Below are positions 1 through 3,887 of a stretch of 5,095 nt of DNA, piece by piece; within the stretch, counting starts at the first letter, position 1; each line of letters opens with the position of its first letter. Source of the DNA: Chloroflexota bacterium (GTDB lineage Bacteria > Chloroflexota > Dehalococcoidia > UBA2979). A program made the translations under genes and the position numbers. The stretch lies in contig VGPB01000138.1 in NCBI GenBank assembly GCA_016875695.1, positions 1-5,095 of the forward strand, written 5' to 3'. The notes under the pieces are model-generated. The model saw nothing but the letters and a program-made list of their open reading frames with translations, was not told where the DNA came from and did not search any database.

Positions 1-27
1 GGCGGGGGCGGGGGCGGGGGCGGGGGC
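1..27. repeat. GGGGGC hexanucleotide microsatellite (Pro-Ala coding)
   Basis: GGC followed by four perfect copies of GGGGGC. On the minus strand it encodes alternating Ala and Pro codons in the cysteine-cluster gene. The array touches the window edge, so its full length is unknown. A six-base unit changes length without breaking the reading frame. It is also a likely place for assembly or polymerase errors. Confidence 0.85.
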
Positions 28-399
28 GCACACGCGCTTCGGGAGCGCGGCGAAGGCGGCGGGGTCGCTGTCGCGCAGCGCGCGCACGTCGAGGTTCGTC
101 AGTTCCTCGAAGAACGTGCACGCGACGTGGCCGGGGCCGTAGGGTCGGTGGGCGAGCGAGCCGATGAGTGAGCCCGCGTGCCAGGCGAACGTGACGGTCT
201 GGTCGGCGGTCAGCGCCTGGGCCGGCCGGCCGGCCGCGTGGCGCAGCCGGATCAGGTCATACGGGCGCACGGCGATGCCCTTGTTGACGCAGCAGTTCCA
301 GCTCTTGAGGGAGCAGCCCCACAGCACGGTCTCATCCCAGTCCACTGAGGCGTGCTTCGGCTGGCGGCTGAAGGCGGCGTGGGTCGCGTGCTGCGCCAT
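1..399 (-). CDS. YkgJ-type cysteine-cluster protein, 5' part (runs off left edge)
   Basis: The minus-strand frame from ATG at 399 is open to base 1 and gives 133 residues. Cys29 followed six residues later by a Cys36-Cys37 pair, then KGIAVRPYDLIRLR, is the typical beginning of the YkgJ / putative zinc- or iron-chelating family (CxnCC, then a hydrophobic-basic stretch with Asp before a helix). Further cysteines are Cys94 (in ACTFFEEL) and Cys124. The family's later cysteines would lie beyond the edge. Members are small cytosolic proteins thought to bind a metal or Fe-S centre; their biochemical role is mostly unknown. From residue 125 the protein enters an Ala-Pro repeat, probably a flexible linker. 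The start is chosen because the conserved part begins at about residue 20. No good ribosome site precedes it, and a second ATG at 407 is in the wrong frame. It lies 84 bp after mgtE on the same strand, so co-transcription is likely. Family assignment is by motif only. Confidence 0.72.
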   Translation of the reverse strand, partial: MAQHATHAAFSRQPKHASVDWDETVLWGCSLKSWNCCVNKGIAVRPYDLIRLRHAAGRPAQALTADQTVTFAWHAGSLIGSLAHRPYGPGHVACTFFEELTNLDVRALRDSDPAAFAALPKRVCAPAPAPAPA

Positions 400-449
400 G
401 CTCTCATGCTGGGGGTGGCCGCCGGACGGCGTACCGGGGCGACCCCGCG

Positions 450-465
450 GGCGCGCCGCGGCGCC
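450..465. repeat. GC-only inverted repeat between mgtE and the downstream gene
   Basis: GGCGC (450-454) and GCGCC (461-465) can pair around a 6-nt loop in the 84-bp gap between the two minus-strand genes. No T-tract follows on the minus strand, so this is not a convincing intrinsic terminator. It could be an RNA hairpin that tunes expression of the second gene, or simply chance in GC-rich DNA. Confidence 0.25.
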
Positions 466-483
466 CCCGAACCGGCGCGGGCG

Positions 484-1842
484 TCAGAGCAGCGTGTCGA
501 GGAACAGCGTGGCGAGCCCGAGCAGCAGCAGGAAGCCGATTATATCGGTGAAGGTCGTCATCCAGATGCCGGCGGAGATGGTGGGGTCCTGGCCGGCGCG
601 GTGCAGCAGCAGCGGCACGGCGACGCCGGTGACCATGCCGTTCGCGATGTTGGCGCACATCGCGGCGCCGACGATCAGCCCGAGCGCGGGGCTGCCCTGC
701 ACCGACCAGCCGATGATGCCGATCGGCACGCCGATGGCGGTGCCGATAATCAGCCCGACGGCGAGCTCGTGGCGCATCACGCCCCAGGCGTCGCGGGGCG
801 TGATGCGACCGAGCGTGAGCGAGCGCACCACGATCGTCACCGTCTGGATGCCGGCGTTGCCGCCCATGCCCGCCACTATCGGCATGAACGCGGCGACGAG
901 CGCGAGGCGCGTGATCGTGTCCTCGAATAGCGAGACGACGGCGGCGGCGAGCGTGGCCGAGCCGAGATTCACCACGAGCCACGGCAGGCGGTGGCGCACG
1001 GAGCGCCCCACGCCGCGGAGGTCCTCGTCGACGTTGATCCCGGCCATGCGGTACATGTCTTCGGTCGCCTCGTCCTCGAGCACGTCGAGCAGGTCGTCGA
1101 CGGTGACGGTGCCGAGCAGCCGCCCGGCGCCGTCGACGACGGGCAGCGCGAGCAGGTTGTAGCGCTTGAGCAGGCGCGCGGCCTCCTCCTGGTCGGTGTC
1201 GGCGGTGATGGACACGGCGTCCATGGTCGCGAGCTCGCCCACGGGGGCGTCGGGCGGTGCGGTGATCAGCAAGCGCAGGTTTAGCACCCCGCGCAGCCGG
1301 TTCGCGGAATCCGTCAGGTACACGTCGAACGGCTGCTCGGTGTCCGGCCGCAGCGAGCGCAGGAATTCGATCACCTCGCGCACCGTGCGTTCGGGGGCGA
1401 CGGCGATGCGCTGGCCGGTCATGCGGCCGCCAGCGGTCTCCGGGCCGTACTCGATGAGCCGCCCGACCTGGCGCTGCAGGGCTACGGGCATGGCGGTCAG
1501 CGCGGCGTTGGCGATGTCCGCGGGCAGCTCCTGGATGACGTCGGTGGCGATGTCGTCGGCGACGGCGCGTAGCACCTCGGCGATGCGCGCGGGGGCGAGA
1601 TCGATGAGCAGCGCGCTGCGGTAGTGTGGCTCGATGTACGCGAGCGCGGCGCCGACGATGCGCCCAGGCAGCACGTCGAGCAGCAACGCCGGCAGGTCGC
1701 TGTCACCGGCCGCGAGCACCTCGCCAAGCTCCGCGGGGTGCAGCGCGGCGGCGGCGCGGACGAGTGCGACGCGGTCCCCCGCGGCGTGGAGCTCGGCGAG
1801 GTCCTTGGCCGGGGTGCGGGTGGCGGCGTCCGGCTCCTGCAT
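484..1842 (-). CDS. mgtE: MgtE-family magnesium transporter
   Basis: An intact 452-residue protein of normal family length. It is a homodimeric inner-membrane Mg2+ channel gated by intracellular Mg2+. Domains in order: MgtE N-domain (about 20-130, ending GPETAGGRM); two CBS domains (about 138-200 and 204-260), the second ending in the acidic DDLLDVLEDEATEDMYRMAGI segment that in characterised MgtE holds Mg2+-sensing residues; a plug helix (about 262-284); and five membrane segments (about 286-308, 311-333, 357-380, 387-413, 426-450). The family signature MGGNAGIQ is at 326-333. Asp433 in TTFTDIIG matches the pore aspartate that sets Mg2+ selectivity (Asp432 in Thermus thermophilus). The start is firm: upstream in frame there is no ATG, GTG or TTG before the TAG at 1891-1893. 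No Shine-Dalgarno sequence precedes it. It is divergent from the flavin reductase gene. Mg2+ gating is inferred from the conserved domains. Other divalent ions such as Co2+ are possible substrates. Confidence 0.97.
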   Translation of the reverse strand: MQEPDAATRTPAKDLAELHAAGDRVALVRAAAALHPAELGEVLAAGDSDLPALLLDVLPGRIVGAALAYIEPHYRSALLIDLAPARIAEVLRAVADDIATDVIQELPADIANAALTAMPVALQRQVGRLIEYGPETAGGRMTGQRIAVAPERTVREVIEFLRSLRPDTEQPFDVYLTDSANRLRGVLNLRLLITAPPDAPVGELATMDAVSITADTDQEEAARLLKRYNLLALPVVDGAGRLLGTVTVDDLLDVLEDEATEDMYRMAGINVDEDLRGVGRSVRHRLPWLVVNLGSATLAAAVVSLFEDTITRLALVAAFMPIVAGMGGNAGIQTVTIVVRSLTLGRITPRDAWGVMRHELAVGLIIGTAIGVPIGIIGWSVQGSPALGLIVGAAMCANIANGMVTGVAVPLLLHRAGQDPTISAGIWMTTFTDIIGFLLLLGLATLFLDTLL

Positions 1843-1851
1843 GCGCGGATT

Positions 1852-1872
1852 GTCACACGGGGGCGGTGTGAC
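1852..1872. promoter_or_regulatory. Perfect 7-bp inverted repeat, candidate operator in the divergent promoter region
   Basis: GTCACAC (1852-1858), a 7-nt spacer, and GTGTGAC (1866-1872) form a perfect dyad centred between the divergent mgtE and flavin reductase genes. The right arm overlaps the proposed -35 of the plus-strand gene; the left arm lies 9 bp from the mgtE start. A dimeric repressor here could control both genes. The motif (TCACAC-N7-GTGTGA) is not the CRP consensus, which has TGTGA and TCACA in the opposite order. The protein that binds is unknown. An RNA hairpin role is also possible. Confidence 0.5.
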
Positions 1873-1897
1873 GGGCGACCCGCAACGCGACTAGGAT
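1868..1897 (+). promoter_or_regulatory. Putative sigma70-type promoter of the flavin reductase gene
   Basis: GTGACG (1868-1873; four of six bases match TTGACA) is followed after 18 bp by TAGGAT (1892-1897), which fits the TAnnnT form of a -10 box. Transcription would begin near 1904, about 20 bases before the ATG. That leader contains the GAGGGG ribosome site at 1911-1916. Confidence 0.5.
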
Positions 1898-1923
1898 TGG
1901 CCTCGACGCCGAGGGGACGGCCC

Positions 1924-2424
1924 ATGACCACGGCTCCGCTCATCGACGCCCGGCGCTACCGCGACGTGATCGGGCGCTTCGCGACCGGCGTGACGGTGGT
2001 TACGTGGGACACCGGCAGCGTGCGGCGCGGAATGACCGCGAACGCGGTCGCCTCGGTCTCGCTCGACCCCACGCTTGTGCTCGTGTGCGTTGACCGCCAC
2101 GGCGCGGCGCACGCGCAGCTCGCGACCGTCGAGACGTTCGCGCTCAACGTGCTCGCTGAGGACCAGCTGGAGGTGTCGCGCGCGTTCGCGCAGCCGGGCG
2201 TGGACGGCATGCTCGGCGTGCCATACCGCAGCGGCGCGCACGGTGCGCCGCTCCTGCGCGACGCCGTCGCCTGGCTGGAGTGCGCGGTGCACGAGCGGCT
2301 CGAGGGCGGCGACCACACGATCTACCTCGGCCGAGTGCTGGCGCTGGACATTCAGCGGCCGGAGGTGGCGCCCCTGCTGTTCTACGCGGGCGCCTACCGC
2401 AGGCTCGGCGCGCCGCTGGAGTGA
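1924..2424 (+). CDS. Flavin reductase-like, FMN-binding protein
   Basis: A 166-residue protein of typical length for the flavin reductase-like (HpaC/NtaB/ActVB type) split-barrel family. Such proteins bind FMN or FAD and commonly use NAD(P)H to supply reduced flavin to a two-component monooxygenase. Family hallmarks: GRFATGVTVVT at 17-27; GMTANAVASVSLDPTLVLVC at 36-55 (flavin-binding loop); FALNVLAEDQLEVSRAFA at 72-89; GAPLLRDAVAWLEC at 107-120; GDHTIYLGRV at 129-138; PLLFYAGAYRRL at 150-161. The start is chosen at 1924 because GAGGGG at 1911-1916 lies 7 bases upstream and the conserved region begins at residue 11. The frame is open further upstream, but that part is antisense to mgtE. No oxygenase lies next to it, so the partner is unknown. 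Some relatives instead bind F420 or haem-derived cofactors; flavin is the most likely ligand. Confidence 0.93.
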   Translation: MTTAPLIDARRYRDVIGRFATGVTVVTWDTGSVRRGMTANAVASVSLDPTLVLVCVDRHGAAHAQLATVETFALNVLAEDQLEVSRAFAQPGVDGMLGVPYRSGAHGAPLLRDAVAWLECAVHERLEGGDHTIYLGRVLALDIQRPEVAPLLFYAGAYRRLGAPLE

Positions 2425-2444
2425 CGTAACTCCGAGGACGGGCG

Positions 2445-2467
2445 ATGCGTCGCATAGGGTCGCGACC
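2445..2467. repeat. Two adjacent dyads after the flavin reductase gene
   Basis: ATGCG-T-CGCAT (2445-2455) and the perfect palindrome GGTCGCGACC (2458-2467) lie 20-43 bases after the flavin reductase stop. They could be regulator half-sites for the next gene or part of a weak 3' hairpin without a T-tract. Short GC palindromes are frequent by chance at this base composition; a third, GACCGCGGTC, is at 2534-2543. Confidence 0.25.
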
Positions 2468-2512
2468 GGCGCCGATGCGGGCGTTTGCGGCTGCGTCCGG
2501 CTCCGCTGCGCC

Positions 2513-2520
2513 TGTAGGCT
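2513..2520 (+). promoter_or_regulatory. Putative -10 element upstream of the small gene at 2572
   Basis: TG at 2513-2514 directly before TAGGCT at 2515-2520 resembles a -10 box (TAnnnT). It would start transcription near 2527, about 45 bases before the ATG. No good -35 is visible at 16-18 bp; CTGCGT at 2491-2496 is the closest and is weak. It resembles TAGGAT upstream of the flavin reductase gene, which is the main support. Together with the dyads above, it accounts for the 147-bp gap between genes. Confidence 0.35.
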
Positions 2521-2571
2521 CGCACGGCGCCACGACCGCGGTCTGCCGCGGCGGGGCGCGAAGGGAGGCGC

Positions 2572-2871
2572 ATGCGCGTCGAAGGTGCAGGCGCGGCGGC
2601 ACTCGGGGCTAGCGAACGCGTCGCGCCGGGGCACATGCCGGAGCGTCAGTTCGCGGCCACGCTCGCGCAAGCGCTCAGCGCGCCGCGCATGCAGCTCGCC
2701 GAGCTGCGGGAGGCGATCGCGGCGATCCGCGACGGCCGCGCGTGGAGCGGCGGCGACGGCGACGCCGCAGGCGGCGCCCGGGCCGTGCTGTCCGAGGCCG
2801 GCGGGGACTACCGCGAGCAGGCGTTGAGTTCGCCCGCAGTCGTCGGGGGCGCGGGCGACCCGTTCGGGTGA
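2572..2871 (+). CDS. Small protein of unknown function; possible N-terminal part of a split transglycosylase gene
   Basis: A 99-residue open frame. AAGGGAGG at 2561-2568 lies 3 bases before the ATG, a strong but slightly close ribosome site. I do not recognise the sequence. It is rich in Ala, Gly and Arg. Residues 25-55 are predicted helical (ERQFAATLAQALSAP, then QLAELREAIAAIRDGRAW). No signal peptide, membrane segment or cysteine is present. It ends in GAGDPFG at a TGA (2869-2871). Reading through that TGA in the same frame continues for 27 codons into the catalytic region of a lytic transglycosylase, so I suspect this is the N-terminal region of one longer gene (2572-3597) cut by a nonsense change; TGG (Trp) is a simple original codon. 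If the TGA is real, only this short protein would be made. It could also be a genuine separate small gene. Confidence 0.55.
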   Translation: MRVEGAGAAALGASERVAPGHMPERQFAATLAQALSAPRMQLAELREAIAAIRDGRAWSGGDGDAAGGARAVLSEAGGDYREQALSSPAVVGGAGDPFG

Positions 2872-2913
2872 CGCGCACTGACGCGCAGGCTCGGCGACGG
2901 CATTGTCGTGCCG

Positions 2914-3250
2914 GGGTTCGGCGCGCTGTTCGAACGGCAGATCCAGCAGGAGTTCGGGTACGACCCGACGGTGGTGTTCGGACGGCGGCGCCGAGGGCAT
3001 CGCGCAGCTGATGCCGCAGTGCTACCCGCACGTGCGCCGCACGGACCCCGAGGCAGCGCTACGCGCCGGCGCGGAGACGATGCGGCACAACCTCGCGGCG
3101 CTCGACGGGGACGTGCGCAAGGCGCTGGCCGCGTACAACGCGGGCTTGGGCTACGCGCAGGCGCTGGTGCGCGCGCACCGAGCGCAGTGGGAGCGGGCGC
3201 TGCCGGCCGAGACGCGGCAGTACCTCGTGGCGATCCTCGGCGACGCCGCG
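2914..3250 (+). other. SLT (soluble lytic transglycosylase, GH23-like) domain, split across two frames
   Basis: In order: the first catalytic motif with Glu at 2950-2952 (QQEFGYDP; the family normally has ESGxxP), GAEGIAQLMP at 2987-3016 (the family's GAxGLMQLMP motif), and ALAAYNAG at 3122-3145 (near-identical to the family motif). About 110 residues is the usual length for the domain. The frame changes between the first and second motifs, near 2977. Confidence 0.8.
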
Positions 3251-3360
3251 CCGCGCGTACGGCCGGGTGCGGGCGGCGGCGGCGTGTTCGTCCCGCCGAT
3301 CGGTGCGACGCTCACCGAGCGCGTGGCGGGCGACGCGCTGCAGTGGCTGGGCGGCGCGGC

Positions 3361-3594
3361 AGCGCGGTGCGCGACGACGCGGGCGCGTTGCGCGTGGTGC
3401 TGGACCACGGCGGCGAGTGGCAGGCCGAGCTCGGCGGGCTCGCCGATGTCTCGGTTGCCCCCAGCGATCGCGTGGCGCGTAGCCAGCAGCTGGGCGTGCT
3501 CGCGGCCGCGGCTGGCGGCGGGCGGGGGCTGCTCGAGCTGGCGGTGCGCCTGGGCGGCGAGGCGCGCGACCCGCGGCCGTACTTGCTGCGCGCG
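3361..3594 (+). other. Degenerate LytM/M23-like domain, C-terminal half
   Basis: The 78 residues match the second half of the M23 fold: VVLDHGGEWQAELGGLADV for the strand that normally reads VxIDHGxGxxTxYAHL, then VAPSDRVARSQQLGVL for VxxGDxVxxGQxIGxxG, and LLELAVRLGGEARDPRPYL for HLHFExRxxGxxxDPxPYL. Both His of HxH are absent, as in EnvC-type amidase activators. The N-terminal half with the H...D zinc ligands is not visible before it. This suggests binding or activation rather than peptidase activity. Confidence 0.6.
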
Positions 3595-3631
3595 TAGCGC
3601 GCGCGGCTGGCCGCGTCATCGAGGCCGGTGA

Positions 3632-3660
3632 TACACTCCCGGCCGCGGCCGCGGGGCCGC
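3632..3660 (+). promoter_or_regulatory. Putative tRNA promoter -10 with downstream GC palindrome
   Basis: TACACT at 3632-3637 fits a -10 box, and a start near 3644 would give a leader of about 30 bases before tRNA-His. No convincing -35 is found 16-18 bp upstream. The palindrome GGCCGCGGCC (3641-3650) and the further G/C-only bases after it sit right at the expected start site. They could form a leader hairpin, or act as the GC-rich discriminator typical of stringently controlled stable-RNA promoters. Confidence 0.4.
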
Positions 3661-3673
3661 GCGCGCGTTTCGT

Positions 3674-3751
3674 GGTGGGTGTCGCCTAGCGGTCAAAGGC
3701 GCCAGGTTGTGGCCCTGGAGAGCGGGGGTTCAAATCCCCTCACCCACCCCA
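3674..3751 (+). tRNA. tRNA-His (anticodon GTG)
   Basis: A full cloverleaf can be folded by eye. G-1 is at 3674 and the acceptor GTGGGTG (3675-3681) pairs with CACCCAC (3741-3747). The D-stem is GCCT/AGGC around AGCGGTCAA. The anticodon stem CCAGG/CCTGG (3702-3706, 3714-3718) holds loop TTGTGGC with anticodon GTG at 3709-3711. The variable loop is AGAGC, and the T-arm is GGGGG-TTCAAAT-CCCCT with one G-T pair. C73 (3748) faces G-1, the identity pair for histidyl-tRNA synthetase, and CCA (3749-3751) is encoded. It decodes CAC and CAT. Confidence 0.97.
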
Positions 3752-3783
3752 CCCTTCTCGCCCTCGGCCCGCCTCCGACGACG

Positions 3784-3824
3784 GTTGCGCACGAGATGCG
3801 CCGACACAGGCGCAGTTGCGCACG
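3784..3824 (+). repeat. Pair of 10-bp direct repeats upstream of the lipoprotein gene
   Basis: GTTGCGCACG occurs exactly at 3784-3793 and 3815-3824, 31 bp apart start to start, close to three helical turns. They lie in the 136-bp gap between tRNA-His and the lipoprotein gene. Same-face spacing fits a regulator binding two sites, but no known regulator is recognised and a chance repeat is possible. Confidence 0.35.
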
Positions 3825-3839
3825 GGCGCTCCCACCGCC

Positions 3840-3859
3840 CCGTCCGGGCGCTAGGACGG
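3840..3859 (+). promoter_or_regulatory. Putative -10 element and small dyad upstream of the lipoprotein gene
   Basis: TAGGAC (3852-3857) resembles the TAGGAT and TAGGCT elements found upstream of two other plus-strand starts, and lies 36 bases before the ATG. It overlaps a 6-bp dyad, CCGTCC (3840-3845) and GGACGG (3854-3859). The final base is C rather than the usual T, and no -35 is visible, so support is weak. Confidence 0.3.
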
Positions 3860-3887
3860 AGCGGACGCAGGTCGGGAAGGGGCTGCC

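Larger units (their letters stand above)
2872..3597 (+). pseudogene. Disrupted lytic transglycosylase (SLT) fused to a degenerate LytM/M23 domain
   Basis: Coding similarity moves between frames. First frame (from 2872): GFGALFERQIQQEFGYDPTVV, the start of an SLT domain with the catalytic Glu at 2950-2952. One base too many near 2977-2978 then moves it to the next frame: SDGGAEGIAQLMP (about 2978-3016), LDGDVRKALAAYNAGLG (about 3098-3151) and PAETRQYLVAILGDA (about 3203-3247) are classic SLT motifs, followed by a Gly-rich linker. One missing base near 3356-3360 restores the first frame: VRDDAGALRVVLDHGGEW, then LADVSVAPSDRVARSQQLG and LLELAV...ARDPRPYLL, the C-terminal half of a LytM/M23 domain, stopping at TAG 3595-3597. 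The SLT domain would cleave peptidoglycan glycan strands. Ser after the catalytic Glu is Phe (TTC), and the LytM part lacks the HxH zinc motif. A gene caller might instead report the second frame as 2903-3631. True decay or sequencing errors could explain it; domain identity is firmer than pseudogene status. Confidence 0.7.

Noticed and set aside
164..1162. Long plus-strand open frame opposite the MgtE gene and the cysteine-cluster gene
   Set aside because: It lies antisense to clearly conserved MgtE domains, is rich in Ser, Arg and Pro with no recognisable domain, and is expected from the absence of stops in GC-rich DNA. Other plus-strand frames at 352-930, 991-1284 and 1166-1624 are rejected for the same reason.
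1624..1923. Upstream extension of the flavin reductase reading frame
   Set aside because: The frame is open back to 1624, but that part is antisense to mgtE. The ribosome site at 1911-1916 and the family's usual N-terminus support the ATG at 1924.
1843..1923. Mg2+-sensing riboswitch (M-box or ykoK type) upstream of mgtE
   Set aside because: Only 81 bp separate the divergent genes, and the possible leader is far too short for such an element.
2970..2985. Programmed ribosomal frameshift joining the two SLT parts
   Set aside because: There is no slippery X-XXY-YYZ heptamer, and a TGA already interrupts the frame upstream. A point insertion or sequencing error is simpler.
1891..3000. 369-residue minus-strand open frame opposite the flavin reductase and the SLT region
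   Set aside because: It is an Arg/Ala/His-rich shadow frame without any family motif and spans two plus-strand genes with clear domains.
3598..3631. Possible terminator hairpin after the SLT-LytM gene
   Set aside because: CGCGG (3602-3606) can pair with CCGCG (3611-3615), but the stem is only 5 bp, the loop is small and no T-tract follows.
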